From: Polaribacter sp. WD7
GTDB taxonomy: Bacteria > Bacteroidota > Bacteroidia > Flavobacteriales > Flavobacteriaceae
Assembly: GCF_003335085.1 (NCBI RefSeq)
Contig: NZ_QPEJ01000015.1
Location: 1 to 64,000 of the forward strand
Reading direction: 5' to 3'
DNA: 64,000 nt
Below, piece after piece: positions 1-7,830 of the stretch. Position numbers and translations under genes: made by a program. Position 1 is the stretch's first letter. The number at the start of each line of letters is the position of its first letter. The notes beneath the pieces were generated by a model. The model made no database searches and had not been told where the DNA came from. It saw only the letters and a list, made by a program, of their open reading frames with translations.

Positions 1-12
1 TCGTCAGAAATC

Positions 13-78
13 ATAAGCAGAGTATTTGTTAATAAATTGAAATTCAGTACTTTAATTTACTAAATATTCTGCTTTTTT
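13..78 (+). repeat. Imperfect long hairpin (inverted repeat) followed by T-run
   Basis: AAGCAGAGTATTT (15-27) pairs with AAATATTCTGCTT (62-74) apart from one G-T wobble, and the inner sequence is also partly self-complementary. A run of T follows the right arm. It could be an intrinsic terminator for a gene left of the window (an open frame runs from base 1 to a TAA at 61-63), or a terminal inverted repeat left by the event that removed the front of aat. The loop is long for a classical terminator, so the role is uncertain. Confidence 0.35.
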
Positions 79-124
79 CATAATAATAAATCATCTATTT
101 TACATCGAACTCACGTTAATTAAT

Positions 125-514
125 AAAAATACATTTATAATTACGCAAAATAAAGCGTTTGAAAAAGTAATTTACAATTGTAAAAATATCGATAGAAAAG
201 ATGGTTTTGGCACTTGGATTACAAATGATATGGAAAAAGCGTATATAGCTTTACATAAAAGAGGGGTTGCCAAATCTATAGAAATATGGCAGAATAATGA
301 ACTAGTGGGTGGTTTATACGGAGTAGAGATAAATACTATTTTCTGTGGAGAAAGTATGTTTAGTAAAGTATCTAATGCGTCTAAATTGGCCTTTATTCAT
401 TTAGTAAACAACAACAATTATAAGTTGATAGATTGTCAGGTGTATACCAATCATCTAGCAAGTTTAGGAGCTAGGGAAATAGATAGAGCTTTATTTTTAA
501 AGTTCTTAAAATAA
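125..514 (+). pseudogene. aat: leucyl/phenylalanyl-tRNA--protein transferase, 5'-truncated relic
   Basis: The C-terminal part of Aat is clear: GTWITNDMEKAY, then WQNNELVGGLYG, CGESMFSKVSNASKLAF and LIDCQVYTNHLASLGAREI, ending with FLKFL. Aat attaches Leu or Phe to N-terminal Lys/Arg of proteins, marking them for ClpS/ClpAP. Family members are about 210-235 residues; here only about 130 codons are recognisable, starting near NTFIITQNKAF. The front part (including the usual WWSPDPR-type motif) is absent from all three forward frames of bases 1-125, and the frame is closed by TAA at 53-55. An ATG at 230 would give a 94-residue protein lacking much of the catalytic domain. The gene is convergent with the YcaO/peptide unit. 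I infer a pseudogene; a frameshifted or rearranged start outside the window cannot be excluded. Confidence 0.8.
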
Positions 515-535
515 AATGCTAATTACCAATTAGCA
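502..535 (-). terminator. Rho-independent terminator of the YcaO/peptide unit, overlapping the peptide stop codon
   Basis: TGCTAATT (517-524) and AATTAGCA (528-535) form a perfect 8-bp stem with a 3-nt loop. Read on the minus strand the hairpin is followed by TTTTATTTT. The last Cys codon and TAA stop of the small peptide gene are the first bases of the stem. It also lies just after the aat relic on the plus strand. Confidence 0.75.
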
Positions 536-679
536 CTCGCCACTTTGTGCTTGAGCTTTTTTGGGATCTAGCATTATATAAGTGCCTAATGCCGTAAGAG
601 CCGCATATTTTCCGTAATTCCCAATTTTTTTGATTGCGTCTTTTCTAGTAATTTCGTTCTGTTGTTTCTTGTTTTTCAT
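530..679 (-). CDS. 49-residue leader-like peptide with C-terminal SGEC, candidate YcaO-linked precursor
   Basis: This small gene starts with ATG at 679 and ends with TAA at 530, 30 bp downstream of the YcaO gene on the same strand, so the two are probably co-transcribed; the terminator follows at once. The peptide begins MKNKKQQNEITRKDAIKKIG, has a short hydrophobic stretch (KYAALTALGTYIML), then DPKKAQAQ and the final residues SGEC. The basic start with TRKDAIKK and the hydrophobic block recall a degenerate twin-arginine or Sec signal, with AQA as a plausible cleavage site. Ser46 and Cys49 are residue types that YcaO enzymes of RiPP pathways can act on. Reality of the gene is supported by its position between ycaO and a terminator that includes its stop. 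Function as a modified peptide is inference; it could instead be a small secreted or membrane protein. Confidence 0.7.
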   Translation of the reverse strand: MKNKKQQNEITRKDAIKKIGNYGKYAALTALGTYIMLDPKKAQAQSGEC

Positions 680-709
680 AAAAGAATGTTTATCGCAAAA
701 ATAAATAAA

Positions 710-2545
710 TTAATTTAATATCGTTGTGTTTTCATTTTTTAGGTTGTATTCTTCTTGTTTTGTTTGTATTATTTTTAATAAGCTCATCACATTAAAATAT
801 TCACAAGAATATATAAGTTTGCATTCTTCACAGTTAAAACATGTAGGAAAATTTAAGATGTGAAGAGCCTTTTCTGGATTCTCAAAATCTCTCATAACTT
901 CATTAATAAGATGATTTTCATAAAATTGAGTCAAGATTTTAAAACTTTCTACACTGTTTTTTTTATCAATTTTTAATCTTATAAAATCTCTGAAAACAAA
1001 AAAATATAAAAAAGAAGAAATTTCATTTTCATAGGTGCTAATAAGTTTGCTAATGTAATATTCAGTTTTTTTTAAATCATGTAGTTTGTAAAAAGATAAT
1101 GCTAAAAATAAATTTATTTCTAAGTAGGACAATTCGTTGTCTGTATGTGGTAGGTATTGAGAAGTTAGTATATTTTTCCAAAATTCCGAATCTATTTTCT
1201 GCCATTTTTCAATTGAAAAAATAAGTTTTGTAAATCTCTCCTTAGATAAAAAATTAATATTTAAAAGGTTATTTTTTATTTCATAAAAATCTGAAAATAA
1301 AGAGTAATCATTACTCTCTAGATACTTGATTTTACTTAAAGCAGGTATTATGACATAGAATGATGGAAATCCCAAAAATGAAACATCACGTACGTATATT
1401 TCTGAGTTTAATTTTTTTACGAGTTTTTTTAAAAAATTAATGTCTTCTTCATGAGATTTACCAAGGTTAAAATTCAACGATTTAAACTTATATGACGGCT
1501 TTATATCAAATAATTCTTTGTGATGATAACCAGAACTATTACCAATGATTTTAAGAAAGTTTAAAACGTTATTATGTTTGTTACTATTGGTATCAATATT
1601 TTTCCAGCCTTTGATTTTATTTAGTTTAATTACTTTTGACGTTTGATGAAATTCTGTTAGACATCTTTCTAAAGCAATTTCTGGTCTCAAGTCTGAAGCT
1701 GCCTTAAAATTATACCTGTGATTTTTTTTATCGACTATTAGTAGACCTATAACAGGTAAGTCTTTACCTAAAGATAAGTCTTTGATGGTGATAGTTAACC
1801 CATTAGATTCCAAATCATTTATCTTTTGAATTATAGAAAAATTATTAAAAACCTCTTTTGGTATTGTTGGTGGTGTAATTTTTTTAGTATAAATTTCTTT
1901 TACTGCATAACGTTCAAAAATTTCGCAGACACCTTGTATTATAGCTTCTTGATTAGTATTTCCTGCACACATTCCATTCGACCCAACTACTTTAAAGAGC
2001 AATTCTATTGGTAGATGAATTTTAGATTTAGAACTTATTGCGTGGAAAGGAACACATAGTAGTTCTTTAAAATTTAATTTTTTATGAATGATTTCAAGAA
2101 GTTTATCGGCATCTCTTACATCCAGTAGTTTACTAAGAAAACTAATATTTTCATTAATGTAATTTTTTGAATTATATGTTTCTTCACATGGATCGTATAA
2201 AAAGTTTAAGACCCCATTTTTATCCTTCAACTTCTTAGAAAATAAGTTGTCAGATAACTTTTCTTTTAAGGCAAATTTTTGATGATTAATTAAAATTCCA
2301 TTTTGTAATCTCTCCATCAATTCTGCATAAGCACTAGCTAAAGAATATTCAAAACTTCGACCCTTTCCATTAGCGCTTATATGTTTTGTTAATAAACCAA
2401 GATTTCCATTAGATATCTTTACTGTAGAGGAGTATAAACCATTATTTTTAAAATTATATTCTTCAGTTTTAATATTTAAGTCCCCAAGTAGTTTTTTTAT
2501 TTTCTCAATTGTATTACTAGGTGTATCATCTTTATAAGGTTTCAT
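710..2545 (-). CDS. ycaO: YcaO-domain protein, E. coli YcaO-like, with C-terminal cysteine cluster
   Basis: A 611-residue YcaO protein. ATP-binding YcaO motifs are visible: an ExxER-type helix at residues 66-79 (EYSLASAYAELMER) and SNGMCAGNTNQEA followed by CEIFERY at 189-213, then ALERCLTEFHQTS. The SNGMxAGNT...EIFERY pattern and the length fit the E. coli YcaO subgroup (about 586 residues with a helical, TPR-like tail), which is linked to RimO-dependent methylthiolation of ribosomal protein S12; other YcaO proteins make thiazoles, oxazolines, thioamides or amidines in peptides. The C-terminal third is helical and ends with Cys569, Cys572, Cys575 and Cys581, possibly a metal or Fe-S site. 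No E1-like or dehydrogenase partner is adjacent; the only partner is the small peptide gene 30 bp downstream. The ATG at 2545 is the first start in frame with the conserved region. Confidence 0.85.
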   Translation of the reverse strand: MKPYKDDTPSNTIEKIKKLLGDLNIKTEEYNFKNNGLYSSTVKISNGNLGLLTKHISANGKGRSFEYSLASAYAELMERLQNGILINHQKFALKEKLSDNLFSKKLKDKNGVLNFLYDPCEETYNSKNYINENISFLSKLLDVRDADKLLEIIHKKLNFKELLCVPFHAISSKSKIHLPIELLFKVVGSNGMCAGNTNQEAIIQGVCEIFERYAVKEIYTKKITPPTIPKEVFNNFSIIQKINDLESNGLTITIKDLSLGKDLPVIGLLIVDKKNHRYNFKAASDLRPEIALERCLTEFHQTSKVIKLNKIKGWKNIDTNSNKHNNVLNFLKIIGNSSGYHHKELFDIKPSYKFKSLNFNLGKSHEEDINFLKKLVKKLNSEIYVRDVSFLGFPSFYVIIPALSKIKYLESNDYSLFSDFYEIKNNLLNINFLSKERFTKLIFSIEKWQKIDSEFWKNILTSQYLPHTDNELSYLEINLFLALSFYKLHDLKKTEYYISKLISTYENEISSFLYFFVFRDFIRLKIDKKNSVESFKILTQFYENHLINEVMRDFENPEKALHILNFPTCFNCEECKLIYSCEYFNVMSLLKIIQTKQEEYNLKNENTTILN

Positions 2546-2680
2546 ATTTTTAGTATCTATGATAATTTTTTGTAAAAAATCTTTTAGTATCGTAAAACTA
2601 CTATTTTATCAAGAAAGTTCTTTTGAGATAAATCTACGATGCCTCAAAATCTAACTTTAAATTAAGATACCCTAACATAA

Positions 2681-2706
2681 AAAACCCAAGCATTAGCTTG
2701 GGTTTT
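2681..2706 (-). terminator. Rho-independent terminator after mscL
   Basis: AAAACCCAAG and CTTGGGTTTT form a perfect 10-bp stem with a 6-nt loop. On the minus strand it is followed by a T-run and lies 18 bp after the mscL stop, so it ends the tdk-alr-mscL unit and insulates ycaO. Confidence 0.85.
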
Positions 2707-2724
2707 ATACGTATTAATTTTTTT

Positions 2725-3138
2725 TTATTTATTTTTAGCCAATAGGTCTCTTATTTCTGCCAATAAATCTTCTTGACTTGGTCCTTTTGGAGCCTCTGGT
2801 TTAGGTTCTTCTTTCTTTTTAGTAGAATTAACACCTTTTACAATTAAGAACATTACAAAAGCAACAATAATAAAGTCAATAATATTAGTTATAAAGTCTC
2901 CGTACAATACCGCTACTTCTCCAACCATTTTACCAGCATCATCGGCTACACCTTCTTTAACAATCCATTTTAGATCTTTAAAGTCAGCATTAAATATTAA
3001 TCCTATTAAAGGAGAAACAATTCCTCCAGTAAATGAAGTAACCACTTGTTTAAAAGCAGCACCCATAACAAAACCTACTGCAATGTCAACAAGGTTTCCC
3101 TTCATTGCAAAGTCTTTAAACTCTTTAAGCATTCCCAT
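2725..3138 (-). CDS. mscL: large-conductance mechanosensitive channel MscL
   Basis: A 137-residue inner-membrane channel that opens under membrane tension and lets solutes out during osmotic downshock. The MscL signature is plain: KEFKDFAMKGNLVDIAVGF at the N-terminus, then the first membrane helix with AVGFVMGAAF and VSPLIG. The second helix is NIIDFIIVAFVMFLIV, and a charged cytoplasmic helix ends the protein (EDLLAEIRDLLAKNK). Length is usual. It is last in a minus-strand run after tdk and alr, 49 bp downstream of alr. A second ATG two codons in is an alternative start. Confidence 0.95.
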   Translation of the reverse strand: MGMLKEFKDFAMKGNLVDIAVGFVMGAAFKQVVTSFTGGIVSPLIGLIFNADFKDLKWIVKEGVADDAGKMVGEVAVLYGDFITNIIDFIIVAFVMFLIVKGVNSTKKKEEPKPEAPKGPSQEDLLAEIRDLLAKNK

Positions 3139-3187
3139 TTTGTATTGATTTTTATGTATTAGTAAAACAAATGTAATAAAAAAAAAT

Positions 3188-4285
3188 TTACATTAACACT
3201 TTCTTAACACGTTGAGAAATTGCTGTCAATGTTTCATAAACAATAGTCTCAGATGCGTTAGCAATTGCTTCTAACATTTCTTGATTGTTAAAAATGATAA
3301 CTTCATCTCCCTCTTTACAATCTATTTTAGTAACATCTACCATAATCATATCCATACAAATATTTCCAATAATTTTTGCCTTTTTATTGTTAATGAGTAC
3401 ATACCCTTTTTTGTTGCCTAACTTTCTAGACAACCCATCTGCATGACCTACAGGAATGGTAGCAGATTTAGTAGGTCTTTTAGCTACAAAGGCTCTGTTA
3501 TAGCCTACAGTTTCTCCGGGTTGAATGAAATGAATTTGAGAAATGATAGATTTTAGATTATGAGTGTTTTTTAGTTGAAGTGTTTCTTGAATATCATTAC
3601 CAAAACCGTATAAACCTATACCAATTCTAACCATGTCAAACTGAGCTTTTGCATAATTTACAACACCAGAAGTATTTAAAATATGCAACATAGGTTCATA
3701 GCCCAAATGTTTGTAAAATTGCTGCGCAATGTATGCAAAATTATTAATTTGGTTAATTGTAAAATCGTGTTCCTCTATATCTTCACTAGCAGCTAGGTGA
3801 GAGAATAATGATTGTACTTTAACATGGTTTGTTTCTTTTAAAGTACTTATAATTTTAGGAATATCTGTATGCCAAAACCCAAGTCTGTTTAAACCCGTAT
3901 TAAATTTTATATGTATGGGATAATTCATTAGAGGGGTTTCATCTGCCAATTTTAAAAAAGCATTAAAAATTTTAAAATTGTACAAATTTGGCTCTAAACG
4001 GTGTTTAACAATGGCAGTTAAATTTGGTATTTGAGGATGCAAAACTAAAATAGGAGTTTTTACACCAGCATCTCTAATTGCAATGCCTTCATGGGTGTAT
4101 GCAACAGCAAAATAATCAACTTTGTCTTCTAAAAATTGTGCAACTTGTACACCATCACTTCCATAGCCAAAGGCTTTAACCACAGCTAAAATTTTGGTAT
4201 TGGGTTGTAGTTTTTGTTTAAAATAATTTAAGTTATGCAACAATGCATTTCCATCAATTTCTAAAACGGTAACATGGTTGTTCAT
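3188..4285 (-). CDS. alr: alanine racemase
   Basis: PLP enzyme interconverting L- and D-alanine for peptidoglycan. The PLP lysine lies in AVVKAFGYG near residue 37 of the ATG form, and the second catalytic region (VGYNRAF, then IPVGHADGLSR, and NICMDMIMVD) is present. About 365 residues, a normal length for the stand-alone enzyme; many Bacteroidota carry Alr fused to MurF, which is not so here. The ATG at 4285 (MNNHVTVLEIDGNALLHN) is preferred over an in-frame TTG four codons upstream because it starts just before the conserved ExDxxALxxN-type region. It lies 38 bp downstream of tdk and probably belongs to the same transcript. Confidence 0.93.
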   Translation of the reverse strand: MNNHVTVLEIDGNALLHNLNYFKQKLQPNTKILAVVKAFGYGSDGVQVAQFLEDKVDYFAVAYTHEGIAIRDAGVKTPILVLHPQIPNLTAIVKHRLEPNLYNFKIFNAFLKLADETPLMNYPIHIKFNTGLNRLGFWHTDIPKIISTLKETNHVKVQSLFSHLAASEDIEEHDFTINQINNFAYIAQQFYKHLGYEPMLHILNTSGVVNYAKAQFDMVRIGIGLYGFGNDIQETLQLKNTHNLKSIISQIHFIQPGETVGYNRAFVAKRPTKSATIPVGHADGLSRKLGNKKGYVLINNKKAKIIGNICMDMIMVDVTKIDCKEGDEVIIFNNQEMLEAIANASETIVYETLTAISQRVKKVLM

Positions 4286-4323
4286 TGTTATACTCAATTT
4301 AATTAAGAGTTTTGTAATCTATT

Positions 4324-4968
4324 TTAGTCTTCAGAAGAGTTTTTTGGTAATGATTTCTTAGTAGTACCTGAAATTGCATTCTCTTTTTGCTGATTTCTAA
4401 TGGCTTTATAATAAGCTGCTCTACTTAACGGTTCATATTCTTGCGTTTCTCCTAACATTACAATGTCATCATTTTGAGCTTTTCTAAAACTGTAATGAGC
4501 TAAATTTCCTGTATGTGTGCAAACTGCATGCACTTTAGTAACATACTCTGCAGTTGCCATTAGTGCTGGCATAGGACCAAAAGGATTTCCTTTAAAATCC
4601 ATATCTAAACCCGCAACAATAACACGAATTCCCCTGTTTGCCAAATCGTTACAAACAGATACAATTTCATCATCAAAAAACTGAGCTTCATCAATACCAA
4701 CAACGTCAACATCATTGGCAAGCAATCTAATATTAGACGAAACTGGTACGGGTGTAGAACGAATTCTATTGTCGTTATGAGAAACTACTTCATCATCATC
4801 ATAGCGCACATCAACCGCAGGTTTAAAAATTTCTACACGCTGTTTTGCAAACTGCGCACGCTTTAAACGTCTAATTAACTCTTCTGTTTTTCCTGAAAAC
4901 ATAGAACCACAGATGACTTCAATCCATCCAAATTGTTCTGTATGATTTACGGTATTTTCAAGAAACAT
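4324..4968 (-). CDS. tdk: thymidine kinase (type II, TK1-like)
   Basis: Phosphorylates thymidine to dTMP for nucleotide salvage. The P-loop [15 protein letters not shown] is near residue 21, followed by the Asp-Glu motif [10 protein letters not shown] and the lasso region. 214 residues with a charged, lysine-rich tail. Type II kinases usually carry two CxxC-type pairs binding a structural zinc. Here the first is CTHT ([16 protein letters not shown]) and the second position reads LSRAAYYK, so only one of four usual ligands remains and zinc is probably not bound. First gene of the tdk-alr-mscL run; the ATG start at 4968 is unambiguous. Confidence 0.93.
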   Translation of the reverse strand: MFLENTVNHTEQFGWIEVICGSMFSGKTEELIRRLKRAQFAKQRVEIFKPAVDVRYDDDEVVSHNDNRIRSTPVPVSSNIRLLANDVDVVGIDEAQFFDDEIVSVCNDLANRGIRVIVAGLDMDFKGNPFGPMPALMATAEYVTKVHAVCTHTGNLAHYSFRKAQNDDIVMLGETQEYEPLSRAAYYKAIRNQQKENAISGTTKKSLPKNSSED

Positions 4969-5068
4969 TTTGTAATTTTAGGCGTTAGATAATAAAATTT
5001 CTTGTTACTTTGAGTTTTAGCAAATTTAGGAATATTTACGGGTAAAAATTAAAATCAACTTACAACTT

Positions 5069-5857
5069 ATGCACAAAAGATTAGAAACCGATTTAATGTC
5101 TCTTGCTCATGAGATTTTGAAAATGAAAGATAAAGATGATGTATTTGTTTTGAAAGAAAAATCGAAACAAATCTATGAAAAATTATCATTGCTAGCTTTT
5201 GTAGAAGAGTATGTAAATACAACCCCTAATCTTGAAGGAACTAAAGATGAATTGCTTATAAGAGTAACAAAAGGTATTGCTTTAAAAGAAACTGAGATAG
5301 CTTTAGGTGTTGATGGGGTAAAAAGCAATGAAGCGCAAGAAAAGGTAGTACATCACTTAATAGATGAACCCAAAGTAGTAGTTGAAGAAACATCTGAAAA
5401 AGAAAATACACCAACAGTTCCAGAAATCATAGAACAGCCTTTTGACGAATTGGAATCTTTAATGTTTACCCAAGAAAAATTAGAAAATATTGAAGAAAAA
5501 GAGGTGAACAATCTTACACAACCTAAAATACCAACTTTAGAAGAGGAACTAGAAGATACTATTTCTGTAGACACAATTGCTAATTTATTTGATACTCCTG
5601 CTCCTGCAAAATCGTTAAATGATAAACTTTCTACAAACATCCAGATAGGGTTAAATGATAGGATTGCTTTTGTAAAAAACTTGTTTGAGGGAAGTCAAGA
5701 AGATTTTAATAGAGTAGTATCTCAACTCAATACGTTTAAAACAGAAAAAGAAGCCAAAAAATTTATAGAAAAAGTTGTTAAACCAGATTATAATTGGTCT
5801 GACCAAGAAGAGCTAGAGGCAAGATTTATACAAATTATTACAAGAAGATTTGCCTAA
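5069..5857 (+). CDS. hypothetical acidic protein
   Basis: I do not recognise a named family. The 262-residue product has no signal peptide or membrane segment, so it should be cytoplasmic. An N-terminal helical part (residues 1-80, starting MHKRLETDLMSLAHEILKMK) is joined by an acidic low-complexity linker (about 100-190, rich in Glu, Pro and Val) to a C-terminal helical region with NDRIAFVKNLFEGSQEDFNR and a conserved-looking end, YNWSDQEELEARFI. The shape suggests two short folded modules on a flexible tether. It is divergent from tdk and 30 bp upstream of the glycosyltransferase, with which it may be co-transcribed. Confidence 0.8.
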   Translation: MHKRLETDLMSLAHEILKMKDKDDVFVLKEKSKQIYEKLSLLAFVEEYVNTTPNLEGTKDELLIRVTKGIALKETEIALGVDGVKSNEAQEKVVHHLIDEPKVVVEETSEKENTPTVPEIIEQPFDELESLMFTQEKLENIEEKEVNNLTQPKIPTLEEELEDTISVDTIANLFDTPAPAKSLNDKLSTNIQIGLNDRIAFVKNLFEGSQEDFNRVVSQLNTFKTEKEAKKFIEKVVKPDYNWSDQEELEARFIQIITRRFA

Positions 5858-5887
5858 ATACATTTTTAAGACTTGTAAATTTTACTG

Positions 5888-6871
5888 TTGAAACCCATTT
5901 TAATTCATACACATTTTCATAGAAGAAGAACTGGTATAACCAGAAGTATAGAAAATGTAATGCCTTATTTTAAGGAGTGTTTTGAAACTTATGTGTACGG
6001 TTACAACGTAGACGGAAAAAAAATATTAAAATCTCAACTTAGAAAAATACTTTTTTCTAATAGCAAAGTTGTAGTGCATTGTCATAGAAATAACGAAATT
6101 TTAAAAATGTTATTTTGGCGTCTTCTAGGAGCTAAATTTACACTAATTGCCACACGTCATGCAGAAACCAAGCCTTCTAATGTAAGTGTTACATTACTAA
6201 AAAAAGCAGATAAAGTAGTAACACTTATCAATAGTATGGGCAATGCTTTAGGAATAGATAATATTGTAGTTGGCCATGGAATTAATATAGACTTATTTGT
6301 ACCCAACACTTCAAAAAAAATAGCTCATATTACGCAGCAAAATCTCATAATTTGTGCAGGAAGAGTAAGAGAAGCCAAGGGGCAAATTACGTTATTAGAA
6401 GCCTCAAGCGTTTTACAAAAACACAAAAATTGGGCATTGGCTATTGTAGGCAAAGTAGACAAACCACCTTTTTTAGAATTGCTAAAAAGCATAGCTAAAA
6501 AGCACAACATTCAAAATCAAGTTTATTTTATAGACGAAACATCAGACATCATTTCCTATTATCAAGCGGCTAAAATAGCAGTGGTACCTAGTTTTTCTGA
6601 AGGCTTTTCTTTAGTTACTGCAGAAGCTATGGCATGCCAATGTTCTGTTATAGCTACAAAAAATGTAGGAGTACATTCAGAGCTAATAGCACACCATAAA
6701 AATGGCTATTTATTTGAGGCAGGTAACATAGAGGCATTACAAGAATTGCTAGAAAAATCGATAAACCAACAAATCCCCAACCTAGGTGAACAAGCAAGAG
6801 CAGAAATTGTGAAAAATTGGAGTGCTCAGAAAGAAGCTAGAGAGTTGATACAATTATATCAATCCAAATAA
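5888..6871 (+). CDS. glycosyltransferase family 4 (GT-B fold)
   Basis: A 327-residue GT-B glycosyltransferase, probably acting on a cell-surface polysaccharide or lipopolysaccharide. The N-terminal half begins KPILIHTHFHRRRTGITRSI. The GT4 nucleotide-sugar domain shows ICAGRVREAKGQ near residue 155, then PSFSEGFSLVTAEAMACQC with the catalytic Glu motif, and GVHSELIAHHKNGYLF. The start is a TTG at 5888: no ATG lies between the upstream stop and the conserved region. Donor and acceptor cannot be told from sequence. It follows the hypothetical gene by 30 bp and stands alone, not in a polysaccharide cluster. Confidence 0.87.
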   Translation: MKPILIHTHFHRRRTGITRSIENVMPYFKECFETYVYGYNVDGKKILKSQLRKILFSNSKVVVHCHRNNEILKMLFWRLLGAKFTLIATRHAETKPSNVSVTLLKKADKVVTLINSMGNALGIDNIVVGHGINIDLFVPNTSKKIAHITQQNLIICAGRVREAKGQITLLEASSVLQKHKNWALAIVGKVDKPPFLELLKSIAKKHNIQNQVYFIDETSDIISYYQAAKIAVVPSFSEGFSLVTAEAMACQCSVIATKNVGVHSELIAHHKNGYLFEAGNIEALQELLEKSINQQIPNLGEQARAEIVKNWSAQKEARELIQLYQSK

Positions 6872-6981
6872 AAGTAAGTGAACTATTGTTATTTGTAGTA
6901 TTTGACTAAAATTTTGTCAATTAAGGTATATTTTACGATTGAAATGAGTAAAATTTATATTCAGCTTAATAAAATAAAATA

Positions 6982-7329
6982 TTAACCAATCTTCTCTTTA
7001 AGTTTTTCAATAACAGTTTTACTGTTTCCAATAAAAATATCGTTTTCAACAATAAAAACAGGACGTTTCAAAAAAGTATACTCTTCTAATAGGTATTGTT
7101 TAAAATCGGCTTCAGACAAATCTTTGTTTTTCAAATCCATAGACTTATACAACCTAGCGCGTTTATTAAACAAGGCTTCATAACTTCCAGAAAGTTTATA
7201 CATTTCATCTAACTGAGCAGTGGTAATAGCATTGGTTTTAATTTCTTGCTGTTCAAAACCATCAATATTTACCTCTTTTAAAATTCTTCGGCAAGTATCA
7301 CAAGTTTGTAAAAAGTAAACTTTCTTCAT
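6982..7329 (-). CDS. ArsC/Spx-family thioredoxin-fold protein
   Basis: Small (115-residue) ArsC/Spx-superfamily protein. It begins MKKVYFLQTCDTCRRIL, with a CxxC in the redox position, and keeps the family features NKRARLYKSMDL and FLKRPVFIVENDIFIGNS. Family members include arsenate reductases and the redox regulator Spx; no arsenic genes are nearby, so the substrate is open and a general thiol role is as likely. The ATG at 7329 is chosen over a TTG three codons upstream because it directly precedes the conserved first strand. It is divergent from the DinB-like gene, 42 bp away. Confidence 0.85.
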   Translation of the reverse strand: MKKVYFLQTCDTCRRILKEVNIDGFEQQEIKTNAITTAQLDEMYKLSGSYEALFNKRARLYKSMDLKNKDLSEADFKQYLLEEYTFLKRPVFIVENDIFIGNSKTVIEKLKEKIG

Positions 7330-7371
7330 TTTAATCAATTATATTTACAACATCAAAATTAATAATAAAAA

Positions 7372-7827
7372 ATGAAGATACAATTTGATGTTTTAAGAAA
7401 ATCTCGCGAGCTTGTTTTAAAAGAATTAGAAGGTTTAACTATAGCGCAAATTCATACAACTCCTATAGGCTTTAAAAACAATATTGCTTGGAATGTGGCA
7501 CACTTAGTTGTTACACAGCAATTACTGCACTACAAATTATCAGGGTTAAACCCTTTATGTCCAGACGATTTGATAGAAGCACACAAAAAAGGAACAATGC
7601 CAACCAAGACGTTTACAGCAGAAGAGTTTGAAGAAGTAAAAGAATTATTGGTAGCATTACCAGACACTTTAGAAGAAGATTACCAAGCAGGTATTTTTAA
7701 AAACTATCAAGAATACCCAACAAGTACAGGTTTTGTATTAAATGCTATAGAAAATGCCATACCGTTTAACAATTTTCATGAAGGAATTCATTACGGAATT
7801 ATAAGATCTATTAAAAAGTTTTTGTAG
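7372..7827 (+). CDS. DinB-family four-helix protein
   Basis: A 151-residue DinB-like protein of the type that uses bacillithiol or another thiol, or whose function is unknown. Visible features are an N-terminal helix (FDVLRKSRELVLKELEGL), the His-bearing second helix NIAWNVAHLVVTQQLLHYKL, and the C-terminal HEGIHYGIIRSIKK with spaced histidines. These histidines are the usual metal triad of the fold. No signal peptide. Stands alone between a divergent ArsC-like gene and a repeat-like intergenic stretch. Confidence 0.85.
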   Translation: MKIQFDVLRKSRELVLKELEGLTIAQIHTTPIGFKNNIAWNVAHLVVTQQLLHYKLSGLNPLCPDDLIEAHKKGTMPTKTFTAEEFEEVKELLVALPDTLEEDYQAGIFKNYQEYPTSTGFVLNAIENAIPFNNFHEGIHYGIIRSIKKFL

Positions 7828-7830
7828 AAG

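Noticed and set aside
1826..2014. Open frame on the plus strand within ycaO
   Set aside because: It lies wholly inside the YcaO coding region on the other strand, has a Cys/Trp/Phe-rich random composition and no start signals.
6982..7329. Arsenic resistance operon
   Set aside because: Only an ArsC/Spx-like gene is present; no arsR, arsB/acr3 or arsM nearby.
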